A stretch of DNA of 64,000 bases, taken from contig OZ024861.1 in NCBI GenBank assembly GCA_964017155.1, positions 29,428,777-29,492,776 on the forward strand, in the 5' to 3' direction. A program made the translations under genes and the position numbers. Positions within the stretch are counted from its first letter, which is position 1, and each line of letters opens with the position of its first letter. This document shows, piece after piece, positions 22,240 through 37,064 of the stretch. This DNA comes from Oasisia sp. SBJ-2009 (Eukaryota > Annelida > Polychaeta > Sabellida > Siboglinidae). The notes below the pieces were generated by a model, which made no database searches, was not told the origin of the DNA, and saw only the letters and a program-made list of their open reading frames with translations.

Positions 22240-24710
22240 CGTCGCTGTGGGATTCATGACTGTGACGCCAATGGGGTAAAGGCATGCGGGTATGTGTAAG
22301 AACTGAGCGTACTGATTTCAAAGTCGTTACAACATATTATAACACTCTTTTTATTGTGCTTTTTCAGGTGTCTTCGCCTGATGATGATGCAGACATGTCC
22401 ACGGTTGACGACATCTGGCAGCATCGCTGACCGTCCGGGCCCAAAGTTGTGAAGATGGCGACGCGGGAGAACCACTTGACAGTGCGTGAAGCCTTGCTTT
22501 TTATCGAGTACAGTCCCTTCGTGCAGTATAACGTGTTGATATTATTGATAATGTAAGCCGATAACCAGGAGCATCAAAGATAGCTTGGCACAGAAATATG
22601 TAGCATAACAAGTGCGAGTGGACATCAGTTTTAATGACACAGTTCTCACAAACTCGAGAAAACAATCGAAACGGTTTAGGTAGAGGCTTGATCTATCTAA
22701 CTTTCGTGCTATGTGATTGATCAGAGCTGATTTAATGAAGATGGTTTAGACTTCGTTCGAATCATTTCCTCGCAACCCGTTCAGATGGTGTTTTTCGGGG
22801 TCTAGGGATATCTCCCAGTTGTATGGTGTTTATGTTTTATTTTTTACCGAATGTGCTCTAATTGTATTAAGAAGTAAATTGCGCGGATACAGTGCAACGC
22901 AGCCAACTGTACCCGTAAAGGGTGCACCATAACACCATCACCTTGTGAGCGAGCTTCTATTGCACAAGGGCAACTTTGTTACATTAATTGTAGTATTTCT
23001 AAATAAGAATGTCAAGATATGATGCTAAAATTCGGCACATGAAAGGCAATTTCTACAACAAGAGGCCGATATCGCACCGCGGAATGTATCTTAACATTGA
23101 CATGCGTAAGCACCATTCGCGCGAATGTCACACACATTCTCGCACGCATACATACACCCACTCAATACAGTTATATTTCTTTGCTATTACACCAAGCAGA
23201 ACGCAATAGCAATGGAAACAGAATGCTAAGGAACCGGCATGCAAGGGCAACCGCCAGCCAGGCGCTTTACTATATTATAACTCACATAATATCAATCACA
23301 TAATACACATTTGATTGATCTTCCTCGTGAAACAAGTGCAAGATCATGCGATGTTTTGAGACCAATATTTGTCGCAATCACACGCTCATCGGTGCGCAGA
23401 ATTGTATCCAACTAGTGACGCTGACCGGCTGGCTTCATGTTGAGGTCATTGGCCGTTTCATGAGCGCTATGCCGAAAAACGGGTAATGTTAAAAGCTGCA
23501 CATACCAATCAGTGTGAACAGCCATACGAAAAGCAAAGGTTCTTTCAGACTACACAGAAAACTAACGAGAGTGTAGTGTATGTTAGACTTGTGTGGGATG
23601 CACCACCCCTCTCGCGTCGTGTTCTGAGAGCTGTTTTTGTCGAGCACACTTCGGAGTAAAATTGAGAATCCTGAAACGAAACAGCAGACATTTGGCAAGT
23701 TCGATACGAAAACGAAACTACAAAGGAACTAATAAGCAATAGTCGTATTATAGTCATTGACAGTGAGCTACATAAATTGTACGCACTACAAAGATGATTA
23801 CATTACAGAGTAAATCATGATGTGATGTGAACGAACGTCTTTTATCGCCTCGCCTTACATATTTCGATGTGTTTTTATTTGACATTTCAAGACCGCAGAG
23901 AGTAGAGTGCCAACACTTTGATGAACGGAACTTCTATCGTCGACTATAGTGTTATGAAGGTCAGTGGTACTAATTGTCAGTTTAAATATTAGCCAAACTT
24001 CTGTTTTCTTAGGCCTCGGTGGATATCTTGGGAAATTGAAAAGTAATCGAAGAGTGGTATGCGCCATGTACACTGCGTTGTGCACGAGGACAAGAATATG
24101 AACGGTGTACAATTTCCGACTAGAAGTCGGTACTTGTGTAGAATGCGAGCCCACCTCAATTGTTCCTACTTTTCAAACTTCAATACACATACACGAGGCG
24201 CGGTCGGCGTAGTGGTTAGCGCATCCGACTGGCACGCCGGCGGCGCGGGTTTAATACCCATACGCAGCAAGCCTGTTTGTTATATTTGATATCAAATCCA
24301 ATAGACGGAGACTGACATAATGAAGTGTGCGGCTGGCGGTGCAATGCTATGCGCCACGCACATTGGCGTGCCTCCTATATAAAACTTGCCCGAATGTCGC
24401 ACAGGCCGCTATAACGTTATACAACGCCAGACCTGTGTGTGTACCGAAGGGATACATACGCTAGCTCAACCTTAGACCTCGGAGGAAAGAAGGAGAAGAC
24501 AAAAGAAAGCCGTACCCGCATTTCTTTTGGATCAACGCCGTCGCCATCTTGAAATCTGACGTCGCTTAGAAACGAAGATGGCGCGTCTGCCGTAATGTCG
24601 TTACGTCACAGTAGGTGTGTCGTCGTCTTCCGGGTTGGCGCCATTAGTACGGCGCGCTGCCGAACGCTGGCATGAGATGCCATCCAGTTTCCTTAGAGTA
24701 ATCTCCACAG
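22240..24710. repeat. Unit 10
   Basis: 5' part carries 156A, 172A and 467G (the last shared only with unit 12). The 3' part reverts to 2227T, 2357T and 2379T. Left-domain allele at 1218. Confidence 0.98.
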
Positions 24711-27181
24711 CGTCGCTGTGGGATTCATGACTGTGACGCCAATGGGGTAAAGGCATGCGGGTATGTGTAAGAACTGAGCGTACTGATTTCAAAGTAGTTA
24801 CAACATATTATAACACTCTTTTTATTGTGCTTTTTCAGGTGTCTTCGCCTGATGATGATGCAGACCTGTCCACGGTTGACGGCATCTGGCAGCATCGCTG
24901 ACCGTCCGGGCCCAAAGTTGTGAAGATGGCGACGCGGGAGAACCACTTGACAGTGCGTGAAGCCTTGCTTTTTATCGAGTACAGTCCCTTCGTGCAGTAT
25001 AACGTGTTGATATTATTGATAATGTAAGCCGATAACCAGGAGCATCAAAGATAGCTTGGCACAGAAATATGTAGCATAACAAGTGCGAGTGGACATCAGT
25101 TTTAATGACACAGTTCTCACAAACTCGAGAAAACAATCGAAACGGTTTAGGTAGAGGCTTGATCTATCTAACTTTCATGCTATGTGATTGATCAGAGCTG
25201 ATTTAATGAAGATGGTTTAGACTTCGTTCGAATCATTTCCTCGCAACCCGTTCAGATGGTGTTTTTCGGGGTCTAGGGATATCTCCCAGTTGTATGGTGT
25301 TTATGTTTTATTTTTTACCGAATGTGCTCTAATTGTATTAAGAAGTAAATTGCGCGGATACAGTGCAACGCAGCCAACTGTACCCGTAAAGGGTGCACCA
25401 TAACACCATCACCTTGTGAGCGAGCTTCTATTGCACAAGGGCAACTTTGTTACATTAATTGTAGTATTTCTAAATAAGAATGTCAAGATATGATGCTAAA
25501 ATTCGGCACATGAAAGCCAATTTCTACAACAAGAGGCCGATATCGCACCGCGGAATGTATCTTAACATTGACATGCGTAAGCACCATTCGCGCGAATGTC
25601 ACACACATTCTCGCACGCATACATACACCCACTCAATACAGTTATATTTCTTTGCTATTACACCAAGCAGAACGCAATAGCAATGGAAACAGAATGCTAA
25701 GGAACCGGCATGCAAGGGAAACCGCCAGCCAGGCGCTTTACTATATTATAACTCACATAATATCAATCACATAATACACATTTGATTGATCTTCCTCGTG
25801 AAACAAGTGCAAGATCATGCGATGTTTTGAGACCAATATTTGTCGCAATCACACGCTCATCGGTGCGCAGAATTGTATCCAACTAGTGACGCTGACCGGC
25901 TGGCTTCATGTTGAGGTCATTGGCCGTTTCATGAGCGCTATGCCGAAAAACGGGTAATGTTAAAAGTTGCACATACCAATCAGTGTGAACAGCCATACGA
26001 AAAGCAAAGGTTCTTTCAGACTACACAGAAAACTAACGAGAGTGTAGTGTATGTTAGACTTGTGTGGGATGCACCACCCCTCTCGCGTCGTGTTCTGAGA
26101 GCTGTTTTTGTCGAGCACACTTCGGAGTAAAATTGAGAATCCTGAAACGAAACAGCAGACATTTGGCAAGTTCGATACGAAAACGAAACTACAAAGGAAC
26201 TAATAAGCAATAGTCGTATTATAGTCATTGACAGTGAGCTACATAAATTGTACGCACTACAAAGATGATTACATTACAGAGTAAATCATGATGTGATGTG
26301 AACGAACGTCTTTTATCGCCTCGCCTTACATATTTCGATGTGTTTTTATTTGACATTTCAAGACCGCAGAGAGTAGAGTGCCAACACTTTGATGAACGGA
26401 ACTTCTATCGTCGACTATAGTGTTATGAAGGTCAGTGGTACTAATTGTCAGTTTAAATATTAGCCAAACTTCTGTTTTCTTAGGCCTCGGTGGATATCTT
26501 GGGAAATTGAAAAGTAATCGAAGAGTGGTATGCGCCATGTACACTGCGTTGTGCACGAGGACAAGAATATGAACGGTGTACAATTTCCGACTAGAAGTCG
26601 GTACTTGTGTAGAATGCGAGCCCACCTCAATTGTTCCTACTTTTCAAACTTCAATACACATACACGAGGCGCGGTCGGCGTAGTGGTTAGCGCATCCGAC
26701 TGGCACGCCGGCGGCGCGGGTTTAATACCCATACGCAGCAAGCCTGTTTGTTATATTTGATATCAAATCCAATAGACGGAGACTGACATAATGAAGTGTG
26801 CGGCTGGCGGTGCAATGCTATGCGCCACGCACATTGGCGTGCCTCCTATATAAAACTTGCCCGAATGTCGCACAGGCCGCTATAACGTTATACAACGCCA
26901 GACCTGTGTGTGTACCGAAGGGATACATACGCTAGCGCAACCTTAGACCTCGGAGGAAAGAAGGAGAAGACAAAAGAAAGCCGTACCCGCATTTCTTTTG
27001 GATCAACGCCGTCGCCATCTTGAAATCTGACGTCGCTTAGAAACGAAGATGGCGCGTCTGCCGTAAAGTCGTTACGTCACAGTAGGTGAGTCGTCGTCTT
27101 CCGGGTTGGCGCCATTAGTACGGCGCGCTGCCGAACGCTGGCATGAGATGCCATCCAGTTTCCTTAGAGTAATCTCCACAG
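24711..27181. repeat. Unit 11
   Basis: 86A/807C as in units 6-8, with the 2227G/2357A/2379A 3' end. Private changes: C to A at 25719 and C to T at 25967. Last unit with T at offset 1218 (25928). Confidence 0.98.
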
Positions 27182-29652
27182 CGTCGCTGTGGGATTCATG
27201 ACTGTGACGCCAATGGGGTAAAGGCATGCGGGTATGTGTAAGAACTGAGCGTACTGATTTCAAAGTCGTTACAACATATTATAACACTCTTTTTATTGTG
27301 CTTTTTCAGGTGTCTTCGCCTGATGATGATGCAGACATGTCCACGGTTGACGACATCTGGCAGCATCGCTGACCGTCCGGGCCCAAAGTTGTGAAGATGG
27401 CGACGCGGGAGAACCACTTGACAGTGCGTGAAGCCTTGCTTTTTATCGAGTACAGTCCCTTCGTGCAGTATAACGTGTTGATATTATTGATAATGTAAGC
27501 CGATAACCAGGAGCATCAAAGATAGCTTGGCACAGAAATATGTAGCATAACAAGTGCGAGTGGACATCAGTTTTAATGACACAGTTCTCACAAACTCGAG
27601 AAAACAATCGAAACGGTTTAGGTAGAGGCTTGATCTATCTAACTTTCGTGCTATGTGATTGATCAGAGCTGATTTAATGAAGATGGTTTAGACTTCGTTC
27701 GAATCATTTCCTCGCAACCCGTTCAGATGGTGTTTTTCGGGGTCTAGGGATATCTCCCAGTTGTATGGTGTTTATGTTTTATTTTTTACCGAATGTGCTC
27801 TAATTGTATTAAGAAGTAAATTGCGCGGATACAGTGCAACGCAGCCAACTGTACCCGTAAAGGGTGCACCATAACACCATCACCTTGTGAGCGAGCTTCT
27901 ATTGCACAAGGGCAACTTTGTTACATTAATTGTAGTATTTCTAAATAAGAATGTCAAGATATGATGCTAAAATTCGGCACATGAAAGGCAATTTCTACAA
28001 CAAGAGGCCGATATCGCACCGCGGAATGTATCTTAACATTGACATGCGTAAGCACCATTCGCGCGAATGTCACACACATTCTCGCACGCATACATACACC
28101 CACTCAATACAGTTATATGTCTTTGCTATTACACCAAGCAGAACGCAATAGCAATGGAAACAGAATGCTAAGGAACCGGCATGCAAGGGCAACCGCCAGC
28201 CAGGCGCTTTACTATATTATAACTCACATAATATCAATCACATAATACACATTTGATTGATCTTCCTCGTGAAACAAGTGCAAGATCATGCGATGTTTTG
28301 AGACCAATATTTGTCGCAATCACACGCTCATCGGTGCGCAGAATTGTATCCAACTAGTGACGCTGACCGGCTGGCTTCATGTTGAGGTCATTGGCCGTGT
28401 CATGAGCGCTATGCCGAAAAACGGGTAATGTTAAAAGCTGCACATACCAATCAGTGTGAACAGCCATACGAAAAGCAAAGGTTCTTTCAGACTACACAGA
28501 AAACTAACGAGAGTGTAGTGTATGTTAGACTTGTGTGGGATGCACCACCCCTCTCGCGTCGTGTTCTGAGAGCTGTTTTTGTCGAGCACACTTCGGAGTA
28601 AAATTGAGAATCCTGAAACGAAACAGCAGACATTTGGCAAGTTCGATACGAAAACGAAACTACAAAGGAACTAATAAGCAATAGTCGTATTATAGTCATT
28701 GACAGTGAGCTACATAAATTGTACGCACTACAAAGATGATTACATTACAGAGTAAATCATGATGTGATGTGAACGAACGTCTTTTATCGCCTCGCCTTAC
28801 ATATTTCGATGTGTTTTTATTTGACATTTCAAGACCGCAGAGAGTAGAGTGCCAACACTTTGATGAACGGAACTTCTATCGTCGACTATAGTGTTATGAA
28901 GGTCAGTGGTACTAATTGTCAGTTTAAATATTAGCCAAACTTCTGTTTTCTTAGGCCTCGGTGGATATCTTGGGAAATTGAAAAGTAATCGAAGAGTGGT
29001 ATGCGCCATGTACACTGCGTTGTGCACGAGGACAAGAATATGAACGGTGTACAATTTCCGACTAGAAGTCGGTACTTGTGTAGAATGCGAGCCCACCTCA
29101 ATTGTTCCTACTTTTCAAACTTCAATACACATACACGAGGCGCGGTCGGCGTAGTGGTTAGCGCATCCGACTGGCACGCCGGCGGCGCGGGTTTAATACC
29201 CATACGCAGCAAGCCTGTTTGTTATATTTGATATGAAATCCAATAGACGGAGACTGACATAATGAAGTGTGCGGCTGGCGGTGCAATGCTATGCGCCACG
29301 CACATTGGCGTGCCTCCTATATAAAACTTGCCCGAATGTCGCACAGGCCGCTATAATGTTATACAACGCCAGACCTGTGTGTGTACCGAAGGGATACATA
29401 CGCTAGCTCAACCTTAGACCTCGGAGGAAAGAAGGAGAAGACAAAAGAAAGCCGTACCCGCATTTCTGTTGGATCAACGCCGTCGCCATCTTGAAATCTG
29501 ACGTCGCTTAGAAACGAAGATGGCGCGTCTGCCGTAATGTCGTTACGTCACAGTAGGTGTGTCGTCGTCTTCCGGGTTGGCGCCATTAGTACGGCGCGCT
29601 GCCGAACGCTGGCATGAGATGCCATCCAGTTTCCTTAGAGTAATCTCCACAG
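27182..29652. repeat. Unit 12
   Basis: 156A/172A/467G as in unit 10, but the first unit with G at offset 1218 (28399). Private changes: T to G at 28119, C to G at 29235 (breaks the 14-bp palindrome) and C to T at 29357 (breaks the 12-bp palindrome). G at 2287. Confidence 0.98.
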
Positions 29653-32123
29653 CGTCGCTGTGGGATTCATGACTGTGACGCCAATGGGGTAAAGGCATGC
29701 GGGTATGTGTAAGAACTGAGCGTACTGATTTCAAAGTCGTTACAACATATTATAACACTCTTTTTATTGTGCTTTTTCAGGTGTCTTCGCCTGATGATGA
29801 TGCAGACCTGTCCACGGTTGACGACATCTGGCAGCATCGCTGACCGTCCGGGCCCAAAGTTGTGAAGATGGCGACGCGGGAGAACCACTTGACAGTGCGT
29901 GAAGCCTTGCTTTTTATCGAGTACAGTCCCTTCGTGCAGTATAACGTGTTGATATTATTGATAATGTAAGCCGATAACCAGGAGCATCAAAGATAGCTTG
30001 GCACAGAAATATGTAGCATAACAAGTGCGAGTGGACATCAGTTTTAATGACACAGTTCTCACAAACTCGAGAAAACAATCGAAACGGTTTAGGTAGAGGC
30101 TTGATCTATCTAACTTTCATGCTATGTGATTGATCAGAGCTGATTTAATGAAGATGGTTTAGACTTCGTTCGAATCATTTCCTCGCAACCCGTTCAGATG
30201 GTGTTTTTCGGGGTCTAGGGATATCTCCCAGTTGTATGGTGTTTATGTTTTATTTTTTACCGAATGTGCTCTAATTGTATTAAGAAGTAAATTGCGCGGA
30301 TACAGTGCAACGCAGCCAACTGTACCCGTAAAGGGTGCACCATAACACCATCACCTTGTGAGCGAGCTTCTATTGCACGAGGGCAACTTTGTTACATTAA
30401 TTGTAGTATTTCTAAATAAGAATGTCAAGATATGATGCTAAAATTCGGCACATGAAAGGCAATTTCTACAACAAGAGGCCGATATCGCACCGCGGAATGT
30501 ATCTTAACATTGACATGCGTAAGCACCATTCGCGCGAATGTCACACACATTCTCGCACGCATACATACACCCACTCAATACAGTTATATTTCTTTGCTAT
30601 TACACCAAGCAGAACGCAATAGCAATGGAAACAGAATGCTAAGGAACCGGCATGCAAGGGCAACCGCCAGCCAGGCGCTTTACTATATTATAACTCACAT
30701 AATATCAATCACATAATACACATTTGATTGATCTTCCTCGTGAAACAAGTGCAAGATCATGCGATGTTTTGAGACCAATATTTGTCGCAATCACACGCTC
30801 ATCGGTGCGCAGAATTGTATCCAACTAGTGACGCTGACCGGCTGGCTTCATGTTGAGGTCATTGGCCGTGTCATGAGCGCTATGCCGAAAAACGGGTAAT
30901 GTTAAAAGCTGCACATACCAATCAGTGTGAACAGCCATACGAAAAGCAAAGGTTCCTTCAGACTACACAGAAAACTAACGAGAGTGTAGTGTATGTTAGA
31001 CTTGTGTGGGATGCACCACCCCTCTCGCGTCGTGTTCTGAGAGCTGTTTTTGTCGAGCACACTTCGGAGTAAAATTGAGAATCCTGAAACGAAACAGCAG
31101 ACATTTGGCAAGTTCGATACGAAAACGAAACTACAAAGGAACTAATAAGCAATAGTCGTATTATAGTCATTGACAGTGAGCTACATAAATTGTACGCACT
31201 ACAAAGATGATTACATTACAGAGTAAATCATGATGTGATGTGAACGAACGTCTTTTATCGCCTCGCCTTACATATTTCGATGTGTTTTTATTTGACATTT
31301 CAAGACCGCAGAGAGTAGAGTGCCAACACTTTGATGAACGGAACTTCTATCGTCGACTATAGTGTTATGAAGGTCAGTGGTACTAATTGTCAGTTTAAAT
31401 ATTAGCCAAACTTCTGTTTTCTTAGGCCTCGGTGGATATCTTGGGAAATTGAAAGGTAATCGAAGAGTGGTATGCGCCATGTACACTGCGTTGTGCACGA
31501 GGACAAGAATATGAACGGTGTACAATTTCCGACTAGAAGTCGGTACTTGTGTAGAATGCGAGCCCACCTCAATTGTTCCTACTTTTCAAACTTCAATACA
31601 CATACACGAGGCGCGGTCGGCGTAGTGGTTAGCGCATCCGACTGGCACGCCGGCGGCGCGGGTTTAATACCCATACGCAGCAAGCCTGTTTGTTATATTT
31701 GATATCAAATCCAATAGACGGAGACTGACATAATGAAGTGTGCGGCTGGCGGTGCAATGCTATGCGCCACGCACATTTGCGTGCCTCCTATATAAAACTT
31801 GCCCGAATGTCGCACAGGCCGCTATAACGTTATACAACGCCAGACCTGTGTGTGTACCGAAGGGATACATACGCTAGCGCAACCTTAGACCTCGGAGGAA
31901 AGAAGGAGAAGACAAAAGAAAGCCGTACCCGCATTTCTTTTGGATCAACGCCGTCGCCATCTTGAAATCTGACGTCGCTTAGAAACGAAGATGGCGCGTC
32001 TGCCGTAAAGTCGTTACGTCACAGTAGGTGAGTCGTCGTCTTCCGGGTTGGCGCCATTAGTACGGCGCGCTGCCGAACGCTGGCATGAGATGCCATCCAG
32101 TTTCCTTAGAGTAATCTCCACAG
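29653..32123. repeat. Unit 13
   Basis: 172A without 156A, and the 2227G/2357A/2379A 3' end. Private changes: A to G at 30379, T to C at 30956, A to G at 31455 and G to T at 31778. The last destroys the inverted CCAAT upstream of the TATA box. Confidence 0.98.
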
Positions 32124-34594
32124 CGTCGCTGTGGGATTCATGACTGTGACGCCAATGGGGTAAAGGCATGCGGGTATGTGTAAGAACTGAGCGTACTGAT
32201 TTCAAAGTCGTTACAACATATTATAACACTCTTTTTATTGTGCTTTTTCAGGTGTCTTCGCCTGATGATGATGCAGACATGTCCACGGTTGACGACATCT
32301 GGCAGCATCGCTGACCGTCCGGGCCCAAAGTTGTGAAGATGGCGACGCGGGAGAACCACTTGACAGTGCGTGAAGCCTTGCTTTTTATCGAGTACAGTCC
32401 CTTCGTGCAGTATAACGTGTTGATATTATTGATAATGTAAGCCGATAACCAGGAGCATCAAAGATAGCTTGGCACAGAAATATGTAGCATAACAAGTGCG
32501 AGTGGACATCAGTTTTAATGACACAGTTCTCACAAACTCGAGAAAACAATCGAAACGGTTTAGGTAGAGGCTTGATCTATCTAACTTTCATGCTATGTGA
32601 TTGATCAGAGCTGATTTAATGAAGATGGTTTAGACTTCGTTCGAATCATTTCCTCGCAACCCGTTCAGATGGTGTTTTTCGGGGTCTAGGGATATCTCCC
32701 AGTTGTATGGTGTTTATGTTTTATTTTTTACCGAATGTGCTCTAATTGTATTAAGAAGTAAATTGCGCGGATACAGTGCAACGCAGCCAACTGTACCCGT
32801 AAAGGGTGCACCATAACACCATCACCTTGTGAGCGAGCTTCTATTGCACAAGGGCAACTTTGTTACATTAATTGTAGTATTTCTAAATAAGAATGTCAAG
32901 ATATGATGCTAAAATTCGGCACATGAAAGGCAATTTCTACAACAAGAGGCCGATATCGCACCGCGGAATGTATCTTAACATTGACATGCGTAAGCACCAT
33001 TCGCGCGAATGTCACACACATTCTCGCACGCATACATACACCCACTCAATACAGTTATATTTCTTTGCTATTACACCAAGCAGAACGCAATAGCAATGGA
33101 AACAGAATGCTAAGGAACCGGCATGCAAGGGCAACCGCCAGCCAGGCGCTTTACTATATTATAACTCACATAATATCAATCACATAATACACATTTGATT
33201 GATCTTCCTCGTGAAACAAGTGCAAGATCATGCGATGTTTTGAGACCAATATTTGTCGCAATCACACGCTCATCGGTGCGCAGAATTGTATCCAACTAGT
33301 GACGCTGACCGGCTGGCTTCATGTTGAGGTCATTGGCCGTGTCATGAGCGCTATGCCGAAAAACGGGTAATGTTAAAAGCTGCACATACCAATCAGTGTG
33401 AACAGCCATACGAAAAGCAAAGGTTCTTTCAGACTACACAGAAAACTAACGAGAGTGTAGTGTATGTTAGACTTGTGTGGGATGCACCACCCCTCTCGCG
33501 TCGTGTTCTGAGAGCTGTTTTTGTCGAGCACACTTCGGAGTAAAATTGAGAATCCTGAAACGAAACAGCAGACATTTGGCAAGTTCGATACGAAAACGAA
33601 ACTACAAAGGAACTAATAAGCAATAGTCGTATTATAGTCATTGACAGTGAGCTACATAAATTGTACGCACTACAAAGATGATTACATTACAGAGTAAATC
33701 ATGATGTGATGTGAACGAACGTCTTTTATCGCCTCGCCTTACATATTTCGATGTGTTTTTATTTGACATTTCAAGACCGCAGAGAGTAGAGTGCCAACAC
33801 TTTGATGAACGGAACTTCTATCGTCGACTATAGTGTTATGAAGGTCAGTGGTACTAATTGTCAGTTTAAATATTAGCCAAACTTCTGTTTTCTTAGGCCT
33901 CGGTGGATATCTTGGGAAATTGAAAAGTAATCGAAGAGTGGTATGCGCCATGTACACTGCGTTGTGCACGAGGACAAGAATATGAACGGTGTACAATTTC
34001 CGACTAGAAGTCGGTACTTGTGTAGAATGCGAGCCCACCTCAATTGTTCCTACTTTTCAAACTTCAATACACATACACGAGGCGCGGTCGGCGTAGTGGT
34101 TAGCGCATCCGACTGGCACGCCGGCGGCGCGGGTTTAATACCCATACGCAGCAAGCCTGTTTGTTATATTTGATATAAAATCCAATAGACGGAGACTGAC
34201 ATAATGAAGTGTGCGGCTGGCGGTGCAATGCTATGCGCCACGCACATTGGCGTGCCTCCTATATAAAACTTGCCCGAATGTCGCACAGGCCGCTATAACG
34301 TTATACAACGCCAGACCTGTGTGTGTACCGAAGGGATACATACGCTAGCTCAACCTTAGACCTCGGAGGAAAGAAGGAGAAGACAAAAGAAAGCCGTACC
34401 CGCATTTCTGTTGGATCAACGCCGTCGCCATCTTGAAATCTGACGTCGCTTAGAAACGAAGATGGCGCGTCTGCCGTAATGTCGTTACGTCACAGTAGGT
34501 GTGTCGTCGTCTTCCGGGTTGGCGCCATTAGTACGGCGCGCTGCCGAACGCTGGCATGAGATGCCATCCAGTTTCCTTAGAGTAATCTCCACAG
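32124..34594. repeat. Unit 14
   Basis: 156A/172A, 467A, then 2227T, 2287G, 2357T. Private C to A at 34177 breaks the 14-bp palindrome at a base also mutated in unit 12. Last unit of the alternating zone. Confidence 0.98.
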
Positions 34595-37064
34595 CGTCGC
34601 TGTGGGATTCATGACTGTGACGCCAATGGGGTAAAGGCATGCGGGTATGTGTAAGAACTGAGCGTACTGATTTCAAAGTCGTTACAACATATTATAACAC
34701 TCTTTTTTTGTGCTTTTTCAGGTGTCTTCGCCTGATGATGATGCAGACCTGTCCACGGTTGACGACATCTGGCAGCATCGCTGACCGTCCGGGCCCAAAG
34801 TTGTGAAGATGGCGACGCGGGAGAACCACTTGACAGTGCGTGAAGCCTTGCTTTTTATCGAGTACAGTCCCTTCGTGCAGTATAACGTGTTGATATTATT
34901 GATAATGTAAGCCGATAACCAGGAGCATCAAAGATAGCTTGGCACAGAAATATGTAGCATAACAAGTGCGAGTGGACATCAGTTTTAATGACACAGTTCT
35001 CACAAACTCGAGAAAACAATCGAAACGGTTTAGGTAGAGGCTTGATCTATCTAACTTTCATGCTATGTGATTGATCAGAGCTGATTTAATGAAGATGGTT
35101 TAGACTTCGTTCGAATCATTTCCTCGCAACCCGTTCAGATGGTGTTTTTCGGGGTCTAGGGATATCTCCCAGTTGTATGGTGTTTATGTTTTATTTTTTA
35201 CCGAATGTGCTCTAATTGTATTAAGAAGTAAATTGCGCGGATACAGTGCAACGCAGCCAACTGTACCCGTAAAGGGTGCACCATAACACCATCACCTTGT
35301 GAGCGAGCTTCTATTGCACAAGGGCAACTTTGTTACATTAATTGTAGTATTTCTAAATAAGAATGTCAAGATATGATGCTAAAATTCGGCACATGAAAGG
35401 CAATTTCTACAACAAGAGGCCGATATCGCACCGCGGAATGTATCTTAACATTGACATGCGTAAGCACCATTCGCGCGAATGTCACACACATTCTCGCACG
35501 CATACATACACCCACTCAATACAGTTATATTTCTTTGCTATTACACCAAGCAGAACGCAATAGCAATGGAAACAGAATGCTAAGGAACCGGCATGCAAGG
35601 GCAACCGCCAGCCAGGCGCTTTACTATATTATAACTCACATAATATCAATCACATAATACACATTTGATTGATCTTCCTCGTGAAACAAGTGCAAGATCA
35701 TGCGATGTTTTGAGACCAATATTTGTCGCAATCACACGCTCATCGGTGCGCAGAATTGTATCCAACTAGTGACGCTGACCGGCTGGCTTCATGTTGAGGT
35801 CATTGGCCGTGTCATGAGCGCTATGCCGAAAAACGGGTAATGTTAAAAGCTGCACATACCAATCAGTGTGAACAGCCATACGAAAAGCAAAGGTTCTTTC
35901 AGACTACACAGAAAACTAACGAGAGTGTAGTGTATGTTAGACTTGTGTGGGATGCACCACCCCTCTCGCGTCGTGTTCTGAGAGCTGTTTTTGTCGAGCA
36001 CACTTCGGAGTAAAATTGAGAATCCTGAAACGAAACAGCAGACATTTGGCAAGTTCGATACGAAAACGAAACTACAAAGGAACTAATAAGCAATAGTCGT
36101 ATTATAGTCATTGACAGTGAGCTACATAAATTGTACGCACTACAAAGATGATTACATTACAGAGTAAATCATGATGTGATGTGAACGAACGTCTTTTATC
36201 GCCTCGCCTTACATATTTCGATGTGTTTTTATTTGACATTTCAAGACCGCAGAGAGTAGAGTGCCAACACTTTGATGAACGGAACTTCTATCGTCGACTA
36301 TAGTGTTATGAAGGTCAGTGGTACTAATTGTCAGTTTAAATATTAGCCAAACTTCTGTTTTCTTAGGCCTCGGTGGATATCTTGGGAAATTGAAAAGTAA
36401 TCGAAGAGTGGTATGCGCCATGTACACTGCGTTGTGCACGAGGACAAGAATATGAACGGTGTACAATTTCCGACTAGAAGTCGGTACTTGTGTAGAATGC
36501 GAGCCCACCTCAATTGTTCCTACTTTTCAAACTTCAATACACATACACGAGGCGCGGTCGGCGTAGTGGTTAGCGCATCCGACTGGCACGCCGGCGGCGC
36601 GGGTTTAATACCCATACGCAGCAAGCCTGTTTGTTATATTTGATATCAAATCCAATAGACGGAGACTGACATAATGAAGTGTGCGGCTGGCGGTGCAATG
36701 CTATGCGCCACGCACATTGGCGTGCCTCCTATATAAAACTTGCCCGAATGTCGCACAGGCCGCTATAACGTTATACAACGCCAGACCTGTGTGTGTACCG
36801 AAGGGATACATACGCTAGCGCAACCTTAGACCTCGGAGGAAAGAAGGAGAAGACAAAAGAAAGCCGTACCCGCATTTCTTTTGGATCAACGCCGTCGCCA
36901 TCTTGAAATCTGACGTCGCTTAGAAACGAAGATGGCGCGTCTGCCGTAATGTCGTTACGTCACAGTAGGTGTGTCGTCGTCTTCCGGGTTGGCGCCATTA
37001 GTACGGCGCGCTGCCGAACGCTGGCATGAGATGCCATCCAGTTTCCTTAGAGTAATCTCCACAG
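34595..37064. repeat. Unit 15 (2,470 bp, intron deletion)
   Basis: One base is missing in the T-rich tract at about 34708: the A at offset 114 is deleted, giving seven uninterrupted T residues before the 3' splice site. 3' end is 2227G with 2357T. Confidence 0.98.
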
